From Cordia subcordata (lineage: Eukaryota; Streptophyta; Magnoliopsida; Boraginales; Cordiaceae): a stretch of 64,000 nt of DNA. Below, piece by piece: positions 21,562 through 34,900 of the stretch (position 1 is its first letter; each line of letters begins with the position of its first letter). The stretch covers positions 29,501,501 through 29,565,500 of the forward strand of contig JAPTOF010000001.1 in NCBI GenBank assembly GCA_028554755.1, read 5' to 3'. The position numbers were made by a program, and so were the translations under genes. Under the pieces are notes generated by a model that had not been told where the DNA came from, did no database searches, and saw only the letters and a program-made list of their open reading frames with translations.

Positions 21562-22707
21562 AATTTAAGAACTAGTAAAAACAATTAACAAATAAGTTAA
21601 ACTATAAATACTAAAAGATTATGTTTAATTATAGAAATAAAAATTAAACATATAAATATGATTACAAATAACTTATATATCCAATTTTTATTTAATGAAT
21701 ATTACGCAATTATTAAATATTTAGTATAATTAAATAAAAGTTAATGAATTAAACTATAATAAGTAAACACTCCAACTATTAGCAAATATTAACAAATATT
21801 AAGTTATATATCTAAATATTATTGAGCAAATATGAAACATTTATTGTAGTCGAAAAAAGTTAATGAATAAGTAACCATTAAACCTATAATGTACAAAAAT
21901 GACTAAAATGTAATTAAAAAAAATTTAATCTTAAATCTACCAATCTATAAATCTAAACCAACTTAATAACCCATTTAAAAACTCAAAACTAACCGAATAA
22001 ACTCATTTACAATCCTAAACCAACCCAATACCCTCATTTAAAATTCTAAACTTACCCACAAAACCCACATATACCCATTACTCTAAACCAACCCATAAAT
22101 CCCATATATAAACCAAATAAGCCCCAAATTAATCTAATCATAATCAACACCTCCTCTTCTTCAAGGCAACGCCTCGTTCTCCTCTACTAACTACAAGGTA
22201 ATAATTAACTCTCTTATACATGGCTACAACCACCCCAAAAGAAAAAAAAACAAATACAGATAATTTCTACCATAAATTTAGATGCATAAATCATAGCTCT
22301 AAAGTCACAAAAGAAGCTGAAGAATACGATTTTTGGTTTTTTCCTGATTTCGGTGAGTTCTTTTTTCCGTTTGGTTAGATTTTTTGCTGTGTGTTTTGGG
22401 TTTGCCATGATCTCTGTATTTATAGAGATAGAAGACATCTTCTCCAACATAAAAAATTTTACCATTTCTCACTTTTGATATTTTAAATTTTATTTTGTTT
22501 TTTTTTGTTTGGAATTCGACTACTGGGGACTGTTAGGGATGGGGTAGGGACTGAGTTTAATTTTCGTACATGTAGGGTTTCTTTTTCAACCCCAAAGCCA
22601 CTCCAAATGTGGAAAATAAGCTAGAGAAGTTGTTGAAGCAACTTTGCACCAACATCTTCCCTAAATATAGACTAAAATGCTATCTAGAGAAGCTGTTGGA
22701 GAAAGTC
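21562..22707. other. Harbinger right arm, AT-rich non-coding
   Basis: AT-rich DNA upstream of ORF1. From 21940 to 22130 there are loosely repeated accaaccca and aaactcaaaac words. An 83-residue minus-strand open frame (22465-22214) has no recognisable domain and is not called. Confidence 0.5.
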
Positions 22708-22811
22708 TTAGGGTACCAATTGTCAGTTTTCCAAAAGATGCCTTAATTAAACCCCTGTTTTGGGTTGTGACCTTACTAGTCAAGATTTTGAGCCCTTATG
22801 AGAGGTCATGT

Positions 22812-23190
22812 CACTACAACATTCATTCACTTGTGCCATGAGAGAATTCATGGAAAAATACTAAAAGTCACGTGGCAACAACATTTAGTTATAAGAATTT
22901 TAGTCATCAGTTGTCGTGGCTTGAAGGAGTTGTGATAACAAAATTGACCATGAGAAAAGTTGTTTCGTGGCAATGTTACTAACATTTGTTACAGGACTTT
23001 CTATGGCTAAACACATGGCTATTAATGATTAGCCACATGATATCTTGTAGCTAAACCTATGCAACAAAAGATTTGCCACATGCTATATTATGCTATACCT
23101 GTGGCTACACAGGATTTGCCACATCATATCCCGTGGCTAAATCCATGTGTCATAGTTTCAACTCTATTGCACAAACACACTAATGTGCTA
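22812..23190. mobile_element. Possible CACTA element end with subterminal repeats
   Basis: Starts CACTACAACATTC. Repeated subterminal words tggctaaa.c.catg and gccacatgatat occur in both orientations over 22990-23150, the layout of CACTA (En/Spm) ends. Only one end is found, and the DNA next to it belongs to an LTR-like sequence. Confidence 0.35.
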
Positions 23191-23219
23191 AACTCACAAT
23201 AAGAAATTAAGTACAATTT

Positions 23220-23940
23220 TTAAGTCAAGTTTTAACTTGTAAATACATGAGTAATATTGTAGTGCAGTGCACCAACTCCGAGGCCAAATCCACAGGAAGG
23301 TAATTTGATAATTCACGAAAAGGTATGAGTACTACCTAAATGATTGTTGAGAACTCAAATGAACAATTTGATTTTGTGAATTAAAACTAATTAAACTAAA
23401 ACTAAACTAATTAAAAATTAAAATTAAAAGAGATTTGAAAACTCTTTGGGACAAGTTTAGGTATTAAATTTCTATATGAAATTTAGATTATAGGCACAAA
23501 CATAGGATTTCTTATTTTGATATGAAATCGGGCTACAAGTTTAATTGATTGATAATCTAAATGTAATTAATCAATAAATCAATGCTAGCTAAAAAGTGCA
23601 ATTCTATTCCCAAGTCCTTTATGTAGCTAAAGCATAGTTTTGTCCTAAAATGCTACTCAAATTTATTAGTTAATTATGTGTATAAAACTACGATACAACC
23701 TATGATTTTGCAATAAAGCTTAAACAAATATTTATATAATTGAATATAAGAAATTTATCTAACATTAGCTACAAGTATAATGCAATAATAGGCATAAAAA
23801 TAGTGAGGAATATCAATCATATAAATATAACACATCAAAATAGTCCAGCCAAGTTTAAGACCATACAACTAAAATTAATACATAGTAATCCTACCCTAAA
23901 TAATAAATTATTCAGGCATTGATATAAACTCGGTTGGATG
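23220..23940 (-). repeat. Decayed LTR-like sequence, probable gypsy
   Basis: The block at 23225-23310 (aagttttaacttgtaaatacatgag, then ggccaaatccacaggaagg) resembles the 3' end of LTRs of the same general kind as the next entry, in minus orientation. An AT-rich body follows. There are no genes. Confidence 0.35.
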
Positions 23941-25516
23941 GAAAATTAGCACAAATTACAACCAAGTTTTAACTCACAAGTGCATGGATTGGAAATAGTA
24001 TAGTGTGCGTGAGTATGGGATCGTTTCTACAAAGAGGCTCCTTAGTTTGGTCTCTACGTGCAAATGAGCCTATACGTATGTGTGTGGATTTTCTTTGTGA
24101 TTCAAGGGAGCTCTAAACTAATTAATATATGGATGTAACCTAACCTAGGTGTGTGGAATGAAAGGTGATCAAGCTAAGGAAAAGAGATTAAACTCAAGAA
24201 TGAAGGAATTAGGGAGATTGCATCTTGTATCTGTGCTTGGGATTCTCTTCTTGCTTTGGGCTATTGAAGGATCAGGTTACTCTCATTTAGGCCTTAGTGA
24301 ATTAACCTTATTATCTTCTAATTGTTGGTGCACTCCTATCCCTAAATGATGCCTTTTAGAAGCATGGGATTGTCCTAACTAATTAGAGTTTTCGAGCTTA
24401 ACTAACTAAGTCCGCTTTGTTCATGTTGCTTGAGTCTAATCCTAGGGTTTATACCATTAGTTGGATTTAAAGCTAAAACCTAATCCATCTAAGATTGATT
24501 AAGCTAAGCTAGAAGCTTATTAATTAAGTTTAAAGCTAAAGACTACTCAACTAGGCCTAAACATAGATTAAGCACAATCAATCAAACATCATACTAGTAG
24601 ATTAAAGCATTAGATAACACATATTTCTTCATTGAGATATTTATATGAACACATAGAAATGCTTGAAATAAAGTCATAAATTAATAAACCAAACATGCAT
24701 TTAATCCATTCAATATTCCCAAAACATGAATAAGAATTTTTAACCCAAAATACAATTAGCAATCTACCCTAGTAGATCTGCATAATCATATAAAAAACAA
24801 GAATAAGGAAAAGATAAAGAGTTTTCCCATCTTTTTGCTTCAATCCTCAATAATTGCTTGCAAATCCTTCACCAATCTTGTTTGAATCTCCAATCCTAGC
24901 TTGATTAGGGTGAAATTAGGTTTGGGAAGGTGTACGTGAGGTGGGTAGGTGTAGGGTTTTGTTAGGGTTTTAAATAGGTAAGAAGAATGGAAAAAGAATG
25001 CACAAAATAGCCTAGAATCAAGCTTAAATAAGTGCATAGTGGGTTTTGCCGATCAAGGCAACTGGTTGACCAGCCCTCGGAGCAAAGGTGACCAACTAGG
25101 TAGCCAACCATTTTTTTTTTTTTGCTAGTCAAGGGGGTCAATCAACCGGCCCTGGGCCCGAGAGTGGTCAGCTCCATGAGATTTGCTCTATTACAGCTTC
25201 GTTTTGCATTTGGTCTCCTCCCTTCACCTCGTGCTTCTTTGGTCACGCTCCAAACTCATTCCGGAACTCACTTTTCTTCCTCTTTCCCTTCTTGACTTCA
25301 TTCTTTGGCTAGAGCATCTTCCCATGTCCTCAATCTTCACTCTAAAATGCACCTAAAACATGAAATATGGTACTTAGTGTAACATTTATACATTTCAATA
25401 CATTATGCACATATATAACTAATTATGCACAAATAACACACTAGATGCACATAAACAAACTTTAAACACTCTGAAAATGTATGCATCTAAGACTGACAAA
25501 CACAAACATATTAGTA
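23941..25516 (-). repeat. Decayed Athila-type LTR with PPT (minus)
   Basis: Read on the minus strand, ggataagcaaggagaaggtttgggg (25517-25541) mirrors the polypurine tract before the 3' LTR of the Athila-like element at 51.57 kb. The LTR body follows to about 23941. It contains a CTATTTAAAACCC stretch that could be a TATA box (near 24975) and ends near the aagttttaactcacaagtgcatgg block (23965-23990). Only a scrap of internal DNA remains to its right. Confidence 0.45.
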
Positions 25517-25540
25517 CCCCAAACCTTCTCCTTGCTTATC

Positions 25541-25870
25541 CATTACTAAAAAAATTTCAAAATAAGAAATTAAGAAAGTTTAAGGATAAAAAATTTAAAA
25601 ATTAAAAATTAAAAATAAAAATTTTAAGAATTAAAAATCAAACAACTAAAAAAATTAAAAATTACGTAACAAAAAGATTAAAAAAATTAAAATTTTAAAT
25701 TTTAAAATAAAAAGATTTAAATTAAATTAAAAATTTTAAAAATAAAAATATAAAATATAAAACACAAAATCATTTTAAAAAGTAAAATAAAAAGGTAATT
25801 TTAATTTTTAAATTTTATTTTAAATTTTAAATTTTTTACATTTTATATTTATTTTTGAATTTAAGTAATA
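25541..25870. repeat. Low-complexity AT tract with inverted symmetry
   Basis: Runs of aaaaatt, taaaatt and their complements. 25590-25780 (A-rich top strand) and 25800-25860 (T-rich top strand) can pair. No gene. Confidence 0.6.
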
Positions 25871-26234
25871 TGCTTCTAGTAGTAAATTGTATTTTCTTTA
25901 TGAAAGCTTTCTTATTAACAGTGTTTTCAAGTTTCATAACAAACGCTAGAAAATATTTTCTAATATGACAACCAGACACTGAAAAATATTCTGTTTTAAA
26001 AAAAAAAAATTTTTTCCCAACAAGTTATTTTCCTACAAAAAAATGAAGCCTAAATTCCAAACCCAAGACTTGGGGCATTTAAAGTAGTTTCTTGGGCATT
26101 GAGAGAGTAACGAGTAAAAGTGGCATCTGCTGATCTCAATGAAAGTATATCCTAGATTTGCTTACTATGGCTGGCTAGCTTAGTGAAACCTTGTGAAGCT
26201 TCGATGATCCCTAACACAATAGCTTATGGCCAAG

Positions 26235-28200
26235 GAAAGTGCATTACCTCAAGTCAATTTTTGAGAAAACTTTTGCACCTTGTAATTGGTCAAATAGGTC
26301 ATCTATCCATGGCAAGGGATATCGATTCTTCATTGTGACCTTGTTAAGCTCTCTATACTCGATGCACAGCCTCATGCCCCCATTTTTCTTTTTAACAAAG
26401 AGTACTGGGGCTCCCTAAGGAGACACACTAGGGTGAATTTGGCCTTTCTCTAAGAGCTCTTGGAGTTGTACCTTCAACTTTTTTAGTTCTATTAGAGCCA
26501 TCCTATATGAGGCTCTAGAAATTTGTCCCATACTCGGGATTAACTCAATCTCAAATTCAACTTCTCTCATTGAAGATTAGCCACGAATATCCTCAGGAAA
26601 AACTTCTAGAAATTCCTTGACTATCGGGATGTGCTCAAGTTTGGTTTCCCTAAACTCAAAATTCATTATGCACGCTAGATACCTAGTGTAACCTTTCCTT
26701 AAGAGTTTTTCGTTTTCAACACAAAGATAACTCGTATAGAGGTCAAACTTTTTTCGCTGAATTCAAACTCAGGCTCTACAGGAATTTTGAACAAAATTTT
26801 CTTTGAGTAACAATCTATTGAGCCATGATACCTAGCTAACCGGTCCATTCCTAGTATGGCATCAAAATCCTTCAGCTCTAACCTTATAAGACTAGCAGGT
26901 AAATCCTTATCATTTATGGTAACATTGTAATTCTTATATATCGTATATGTTAGAACAGTCTTCCCTATTGGAGTTTCAACACGTAAAGCATGTTCTAAAG
27001 ATTCAGGCATACGATCAAGCATCGAAGTAAACATGTGCCAAACAAAGGAGAAATTGTATCTGCTATCAAATAAAACATTTGCATGTATTGATGAAGTTGG
27101 TAGAATACTTGACACCACGACATCAGAAGCTTCAGTATCACCTCAAGTGATGGTAAAGAGTCTAGTTTGATTTTAGGGCTTTTTATTGTCATTCTTCTGC
27201 TCAGGTTTGCCTATGTTTTGGTGTCCAATTTAGACCTCCTACATGGTTGGGCAATCACAGATGTGATGGCCAGTCTTTCCACAGTGGAAGCATGCACTTG
27301 TAAGCCAATGACACTCTACAATTAGGTGTTGCTTGCCACATCTCTCATATTAATCTTGATCTTTCTTCCTAGAAGTTGTAGTATGAGGCTTTTTTTGTGC
27401 CTTGCCAGTGTTCTTGCCTTTGGAGTAGGAGGTTTCTTGGTTATCCTTTCTTTTTAGCTATTACTGGCATTGTAAGGTGCCCAATTCTCTTTCAACAACA
27501 ACAACAATCTCCATAACAACATGATACGTCCTATGCATATAAGGCACAACGTCCTTCCTAATCTCTTGCTTCAGTGTCATCTCAAATTTCTTTGCCTTAG
27601 TGTATTCATCTATAACCATATGACGTGCATATCAAGAGAGCTCAATAAATTTTTGGGCATATTTATTCACCGTCATGTCACGTTGCCTTAAACCAACAAA
27701 TTCAACAATCTTTTGATCCTTGTAAGACTGTAGATAGAACTCATCCTCAAATAGTTCATGAAACTCCTTCCAGTTGATTTGTCTCTAGAGTTGATCCTTC
27801 TTTAGAACCCACCAATCTTCAACTAGACCACGAAGCATGTGTGTGCTAAAACGAACATGACGCTTGCTGTTATACTTCAGTATCCAAATAATTTCTTCAT
27901 AGTAGAAAGCCAATCAATTGCATCTTGCGGGTCATCACCCTTAAATACAGAAGGATTCATCCTAAAGAACATCTTAAGTGCATTTTGCTCATCATCTTTG
28001 GTTCTATCCCTCTTGTTGTTCTGAATCATACCAGTAGCAACTTGTTCTAGAATAGCATTCGCCATGACTGCAGCCTACACTTAAGCCAAAGGGACATTCA
28101 TAGTATTCGATACACTGGGTTCCCTAACATTCATATGTGCCCTTATAGATTCAGCGAGTGGTATATTCTCATCATTAATGGGTTGACGCTTACAAGCCAT
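26235..28200 (-). pseudogene. Gypsy gag-protease-RT, truncated in RT
   Basis: ATG at 28200. Gag includes NPSVFKGDDPQDAIDWL (27960-27910), LRGLVEDWW and FEDEFYLQSYKDQKIVEFV. A zinc knuckle C-FH-C-GKTG-H-HICD-C lies at about 27290-27250. A protease-like region has VLFDSRYNFSFV (27090-27055), where D-S-G is expected and Gly has become Arg, then DFDAILGMDRLARYH. RT begins [46 protein letters not shown] and stops at FSKIDLR (26240), before the catalytic YMDD. Chromovirus-like wording. There are several nonsense codons. Confidence 0.8.
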
Positions 28201-28330
28201 AACTTCCTATATAATAACTAAACTTAGTACACGTGGCACAAAAGGTTACTAAATATATAACAGAAAGAATCTTATCTGAACAAAATCCAACTACCCATTC
28301 CCACCAAAGTATGTGAAATCATCAAACTTC

Positions 28331-28343
28331 GCTCTAATACCAA
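28331..28343 (-). promoter_or_regulatory. Primer binding site, tRNA-iMet type
   Basis: Minus strand reads TTGGTATTAGAGC, one or two changes from the TGGTATCAGAGC site used by many plant gypsy and copia elements. It stands 130 bp upstream of the gag ATG at 28200. Confidence 0.6.
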
Positions 28344-30777
28344 CTATTCCATGAACCAAAATTGCTGACAAGGCAAATCTCAATCCTTGACATGCCATAA
28401 GCTTAAATGCTACAAAGCTCATTCTATATCTCTTTAGCATAAACTTGACATTCATTATCAAAGTACTACCATATTCATAATAATAATACCATCTTTAATA
28501 AGAAAACTACTAAATCTCCATAATAAGAACATATATCATAAGATCCTAATACATTTCTTACTTTAAAAAAACACAAGTCTTAAACATAAAATATAGATCA
28601 TAAATTACTTGTCTGTCATACATAATAACATATTCCTAAATCCTAGTATATCAGTACATAGCCACCACTACTTGATTAGACTTCTAGGAAGGCCATTATC
28701 CAAGTTTGAATCCAACTTTCACTCATCATTTGCAAAAGGAAATAACACTTTTGGATAAGTAGAAGGCTTAGTAAGTAGAACATACGCTGACAAGGTCCGT
28801 AGATCAAGAGGTACAATGACACAATAGCAATAACAAAATAAACGAAGGACAATGGACAATTGGAGAAAACTTGAATACTGAGTCAGAAGAATGAATAATA
28901 GTGTCAAAACTAGTGATCTCTCAATCATTGACTTGTAATAGGAATAAGTTGGATAAGATCCGATGATACATATATGATACAAACTTAGTCGCAACACTTT
29001 CTTCAGCATTTTAACTGTTAACAACACAAAGTAAAGCAATTTTTTAACTTCCCAAGAGAACTCTCATGTCAAAGACGTAAATATATATAAATTCTCATGC
29101 TTTCTTTCTAACACAATACCTGTTGATACTTATTCGATATCTTTCAAGAATTTCGTTCACGCTATGGCTACATTAACCCAAGCAGCGCTGGTCATTTATT
29201 CAATCATTAGTGAGTTTAAGGCCCGCAAAAGCATAGAATATCCCAAATAAAAGGTACACCTTTAACAATAACATTCAATAAGGTAACAGAGTGTCTACTA
29301 TTAACCCCCGTCGACTAGGATCAATAATATTTGTGTTTTACCATCCTACACTATAAAGGCACAACACTTTAGAATAAGCTTTTCCACATTTGAAAACTAG
29401 TAGAAGAATCTTCCTTGACTTAACAAAAAAAGAAAGGAAAAATTCTCAAAACTTGTGACTAATATATATACTTTTGGAAAAAAAAAAACATATCTCTTAA
29501 GCATTTAGTAATATTCAAATGCCATAGCATTACAAACAGTGGACCAAATGAATTGGCAGTGAAACTCTTGCATTAAAATATTATAAAGACTATATTATGA
29601 TGCTTGGGTCAATACTATATAATAATCTTTCCTTCTAATTCTTGAAAGAGTTCAAACTGCAAATGTCCTTCAAACAATTTCAATACCCCCACGAACAAGA
29701 TCACGCTCTTCGTTATGAGCTTGAACACATGCTTCTAGAGAGACTTGGTTAGCTACGATACCTGCTGCATTATCCTAAGGATGTCCTAAAGTTTCTTCGC
29801 TAAATTGTAGTACGGAATCATCCCCAAAGATTTTGACAAAAGCCAACATATGCCAAATGTGAATACCTCCTAATGCCATAGGCAGAACACCCAGTAGAGA
29901 GACCCAATCTTGAGCGAAAAAGATACCACAACTTCGATCTTTTTCAATATAATCATCATATATATATAGACAAACTACTATGCACTAGAACTCTGAATAA
30001 TGCTTCTGAAAACTCAATTCACAAGAGACCAAATCAACATGAGAAATGACAAGTAACCAATAATTTCATGCGAACGAAAGCAAACTTTTAAAAAGTTTCC
30101 AGCAATCAAAAGAACAAAGACTACATATTAAATATCAAAGAGTATGGTTATACCTTAATTTTCATAATTGAAGAGATTAATTGTGAAAAACAAATTTTTA
30201 AATCTATCAAAAGAGAACGTGATCAAGAAAAACTACAAATGGATGGGATAATTCCACTTACCTTCAATCTAACTTAAATCAAAGCCAAACCTAATCTTCA
30301 AATACAAAGTCCTAACTTGAACCTTGTAACGCATATAATAAACAACAATATTTCAGTCTTGATCTTATTTGAACCTAGGATTCTTATTTATTCTTAACAT
30401 ATTACAGAATAAAAATCATTTTTAATTCTCTAAGAAATTACCTCAAACTCTATGCAGAACTTAGATGCTTTCTATTCGCTCAATTCTTCACCATTTTCAC
30501 AAGCGCTTGGGGGTTGGTCTTTTGATTTGGGAGAAAGAAAATGTTAGGAATAAAATTTTATCTTTTGATATTTGATTTTCTCTCTGTTTTAGTGTATTGA
30601 AAAGAAAAGAAACTTCCCAATGTAACCACTCCTGAATCGTTAAAAACTTCCCACTTTTATCTTCTTCTTTTTTTCCTCTTAAGATGTCTGATTTGACTAG
30701 ACAAGGTCTAATTTTGACCAAGGCATGACACAAATAATTCTGCTTATGTGTCATATCCATGTGTCGTGCCACATCAC
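28344..30777 (-). repeat. Probable 5' LTR of the gypsy element
   Basis: Lies directly upstream of the PBS on the minus strand. The far end reads TGTGATGTGGCACGACAC on the minus strand (30777), a plausible LTR start, giving about 2.4 kb. No second LTR is present to prove the borders. A motif near 30255-30275 (attccacttaccttca) recurs at 55650, suggesting a related LTR remnant there. The region holds the rbcL-derived segment. Otherwise it is non-coding; short frames at 28719-29039 and 30497-30772 are not recognisable genes. Confidence 0.4.
29650..29957 (-). pseudogene. rbcL: rbcL fragment of plastid origin (Rubisco large subunit)
   Basis: Minus-strand translation [20 protein letters not shown], then [35 protein letters not shown] is plainly the C-terminal part of Rubisco large subunit (roughly residues 350-440). 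Residues usually invariant are altered: the Ser-Gly-Gly at the phosphate site reads LGG preceded by Ala, and the GGGTLG loop reads SEETLG. A TAG replaces Trp after GHP and a TGA follows EIV. It is a decayed nuclear insertion of plastid DNA, or a piece carried within the surrounding LTR. Confidence 0.9.
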
Positions 30778-31059
30778 ATTCGATGGTAAATATCTATACT
30801 TAATTTAGTGAATACCACCTACAAGAACTAGTGAGTACATATATTCAGTTGAAATTAGTTGGGGTAATATATTGGTGAAAATCATGTTCAATGTGATCTG
30901 ATCCTTATCAATTAAGTTTAAAAAAAAATTCAATCAAACAAAGACGGGGAACTCAAAGAGAAAAGATGAGTTATCTGATCCTTATCAATTAAGTAAAATG
31001 CTTTATAAGACACCCATATAAAGAACTAAAAATATACTTGTTAATTTGTTAGCTTCGAC

Positions 31060-31790
31060 TACTAAAATGTTGACCATAATTAAATTACTGATATCCTTTG
31101 ACAAAGAACCACTAAGGTTGTTGTATGATAATCCTAATATCCTAAGTAGTAAACACTTATATAGACTTCAAGGAATCTACCTATTTAATTGGTTTCTGAT
31201 AGAAAAAATTATGAGTCTTGTAACATGATAGCATAGGTCTAGTGGATGATTGCCAATGAGATTATTTGACATCAAAGCAAGAGTTTCTAGTGAAGAGATG
31301 TTGAAGATAGTATTTGGTGCAAAACCTATCAGTTGGCTTTGTCCAGGGTTCATTCAACAAGCTTATGAAGATCTTCAATGTCTTATGGTATCTAAACTCA
31401 AAGCAAATTAGATGTCAGTCTCGAATCTCTAGATATGTGAAGTTCAAGATAGAAATCAAGATAGTACCTATAAAGCTATCAATTGAGAGAAGTAAGTGTT
31501 GGAGTTTTTGTAAGGATTAGAACAATGATGGAAATTGGATAATACCTGAAAAGTTATCAGTCACAAGTAAGTGTTGGAGTTTTCATAAGGATCAGAACTA
31601 TGATAGAAGTTGTCTAGCAAAAGTGTTAGAAGTGAAGTCTATGAATTTTGATCAGCATAGATGAACCAACTCTTCTGGCAAATTAAAATGGAGATTGTTA
31701 CTACTCATGTCAAGGGAAACTACAAAAGACAAATTTCCAAAGCCTAATGGAATGGTTCCAATAAGACCTATGTTGGAGATATTCAATACT
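31060..31790 (-). pseudogene. Degenerate LRR fragment, paralogue of the adjacent receptor kinase
   Basis: Base-level similarity in the same orientation to 34500-35150 of the receptor kinase. Shared blocks include tctagtgaagagatgttgaagat (31288) and gatgaaccaactcttctggca (31660), and the match to ggagatattcaa is at 31770. It covers the N-terminal leucine-rich repeats only. Part of it is internally repeated (aagtaagtgttggagttt at about 31490 and 31565). Stops and indels are frequent. Confidence 0.8.
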
Positions 31791-31951
31791 CACTATTGGT
31801 CACTTTATTTAGAGAAAAGAAATAAAAGAGCTAAACAGAACAACAATATTTGAGGCACATTATATTGAATTTATACTAGAGCAGTCTACAGAACAGGACA
31901 TTGAGATCTAATGGTGCAAGAGGAAATTTGTTATCTATCAAATTCAGATCT

Positions 31952-34900
31952 TTAATAGTAAGAAAGAATATGAACTTTGATCTTTTTCAGTGTTACAAGT
32001 ACATCTTTCATTGCCATTCTCTCTTTTGGAGATTCTACACAAAAACTTAAAGCTAATTCTATGATGGATGAAATACTTTTCAACTTCTGAGTGAAGTGTT
32101 CTTCCCCTGGCCTCAACAATTCCGCATCAATAACTTGAATTAGTTGATCTGGAAAAGAATTGCGTATCCACTGCTTCAGGTTTAGGCTTCCAGTGACTAT
32201 TTCATCGCTCGGCTTTTTTCTAATAAATGTCTCCATCAACATAATACCATAACTATAAACATCACAAGGAGGAGCCACTAATCCTTCAAATCCATATTCT
32301 ACAAAACAATTAATAATAATAATAATGATGATGATGATGATGCATTAGACCTGACAAACTAACTAAAAATTCAAACCAAATTATGATAAAAATGAGAAGC
32401 CAATACTATAATTGTTACCTGGTGCAATGTAACCCATGGTTGCCAAAGTACTAGTATGTGCAAAAGAATCTCCCTCATTTAGAAACTTTGCTCTACCAAA
32501 ATCACTTACTCAGGCAGTCATATTCTCATCCAAGAGGGCATTACTTGGCTTTAGATCACAATGAACAACCGGTGGCAAACAACCATAATGGAGATAATTG
32601 AGTGCACATGCAACATCTATCATTATGTTCAGTCTTTCCATTATATCTAAGAAGTAATTTTCAGAATATAACCACTTCTCAAGGCTTCCATTTGGCATGT
32701 ATTCAAGTACTATGGCCTTAAACTCATTGTTGGAGCAACTTGTGATAACTTTGGTAAGATTTCGATGCCTAAGATTGCGCAACATGTCACATTCCACATC
32801 AAAACTATTGTATGCACCTTCGACCTGTAAATCAAAAACTTTTACAGCCAAAGATGTTCCATCTTTAAGAACCCCTTTATAAACAGATCCAAAACTCCCT
32901 GTGCCAAGTAAGTTATTCTCATTGTATCCTTCAGTTGCTTGTAAGAGTTCATAATATGACATTCTTCCTATCATTGGCGGGGACATTAATGTATCAATTG
33001 TTGTCTTAACCTTTCTTCGCCTCATGTATCTTACCAACAAAATTGCCATAGCTACTCCAACTATTAGCAAAGCAACTCCCAATAGAATAAACATGATGTG
33101 GAGAACTTTTTTTCTTGTTGATCTTGGAGAAGAACTTGTCTTGCATGATGGAACTAGAAATTGAGAGTTACCACACAATGCCTCATTTGCAGTAAAATAG
33201 GAGCTGTCAAGCTTTGCAAAGGGGCCGCCACTAGGAATCTCTCCTCTCAATTTGTTGAAAGATACATTGAAGTATCGAAGATAGCGAAGTGCCTCTAAAG
33301 ACTTGGGGATTGAGCCTGAGAGATTGTTATGTGATAGATCTAGCACTTCCAAGCTTAACATGTTGCCTAATGACTCAGGAATTGATCCTTGAAATTTGTT
33401 ATGTTCTAGATAAAGTTCTTTTAAGTTTTCTAGACCTCCAATAGTTGATGGAACATTTCCTGAAAGTAAGTCTGTTGATAAATCCACAAAAGTTGCAACC
33501 TTTAAATTTGCAATTGCAGGAGGCAAATTACCATTCAGGGAATTTGTATGAAGTGAGAGCTCCAAGAGATCACTAAGATTCCATAGGCTTGTTGGTACAG
33601 TGGAATCTAACATATTCTCCTCTAAATACAGATACCATAAAGAAGTGATATTCCCTAGACATACAGGTATCTCACCAGTAATTTGATTTTGTGCCAAAAG
33701 CAAGTAACCAAAATTTGGTAAATTACACATATCATCTGGAATAGATCCTTCAATTCTATTTGTCTCCAGATCCAATCTTTGAAGTTGTTGCAAACCTTTC
33801 ACACTAGTAGTAATAGATCCACCTAGATTGTTAGTGGAAAGACTCAAGATTATCAAACTACTCAAGTTTCCAATTTCATCTGGAATGTTTCCACTGATGT
33901 TGCAATTGTTTACATAAAAAGATTGAAAGGTAGTGGAGAAGTTACCAATGGAACGTGGCAAAAAGCCATTTAAAGAATTTTCATCCATAATGAGGATCCT
34001 TAAACGCCTGCAGTTAGTCAAGGATGTGATGAAGCTCAATTCCTTAGATGCAGATCCACCTAAACTGTTACTATCTACTCTAAAGATTTCAAGGAGTCTT
34101 AATTGACCAAGAGAGGTGGGGATTGATCCAGTGAACTTGTTAACGGAAAGGTCAATGAAAATGAACTTTGAGCAATTTGAGATAGAGTCAGGAATTACTC
34201 CACTGAAGCTATTAGAAGTAAGAGCAAGTTTCTCGAGATTTGGCAGTGTGTAGCCCATGCTTGAAGGAAGATCACCCAAAAAGTAATTGAATCCTAGTGA
34301 AAGGCGTTGCAGTTGTGAAATATTGAAAATCCTTGGGGGAATCGAACCTGTCAATTGCAAACTGCGCATGAACATGGAAAGCACCAAAACTCCAGCAATT
34401 TGAAATTACATAAAAATTCTTTTGGAAACATAATATGAATGGAGTGGAAAGTTACCTGTCAATTTGTTTTGTCCAAGGTATAAAATCCTAAGCGTGGTCA
34501 AATTGCCAATTTCATTTGACACAGATCCACTCAAGTTATTGAATGACAATGATAAGATCTGAAGGGGTGAACATTTGTATAGACTCAACGGAATCTGGCC
34601 ATGCAATTGGTTATGTGACAAGTAAAGCCCTTTAAGTACTGGAAGATGATGGCAGAGGTCTACTGGAAGGTTACCAGTGAGGTTATTGTAAGTCAAACCA
34701 AGATTTTCTAGTGAGGAGATGTTGAAGATTGTGTCTGGTATCGAACCTGTCAGCTGGTTTCCTTGAATGTTTAGCAAAACAACTTCACGAAGATTTCCAA
34801 TCTCTGGTGGTATCTGTCCTCCAAGAAATTTAAATTGCAGTACCAAACTCCGCAGGTTTGTGGAGTTAGCAATAGAACGTGGAATGGGACCTGTGAAGCT

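Larger units (their letters stand above)
3440..22707. mobile_element. PIF/Harbinger element, decayed, split by nested insertions
   Basis: The left end (ggccaacttcaacagc at 3440, preceded by TAA) and the right end (complement of gctgttggagaaagtc, ending 22707, followed by TTA) are similar inverted termini with TWA-type flanks, as expected for PIF/Harbinger. Two typical Harbinger genes are found inside: a broken transposase N-terminus on the plus strand (5751-5990) and a Myb/SANT-like ORF1 on the minus strand (21561 to about 6140). Insertions are a solo LTR (3629-4952), a hAT element (6754-20749) and a MITE (20901-21374). Taking those out leaves about 3.5 kb. The ends are diverged, so the outer borders are less certain than the gene identification. 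Confidence 0.6.

Noticed and set aside
22812..23266. A complete small CACTA element ending at ttgtagtg (23259-23266)
   Set aside because: The right-hand TTGTAGTG lies in a block shared with an LTR end, and the 3-bp flanks do not match.
29650..29957. Functional rbcL gene or plastid genome segment
   Set aside because: Only about 90 codons, two stops, altered conserved residues, and flanked by nuclear repeat DNA.
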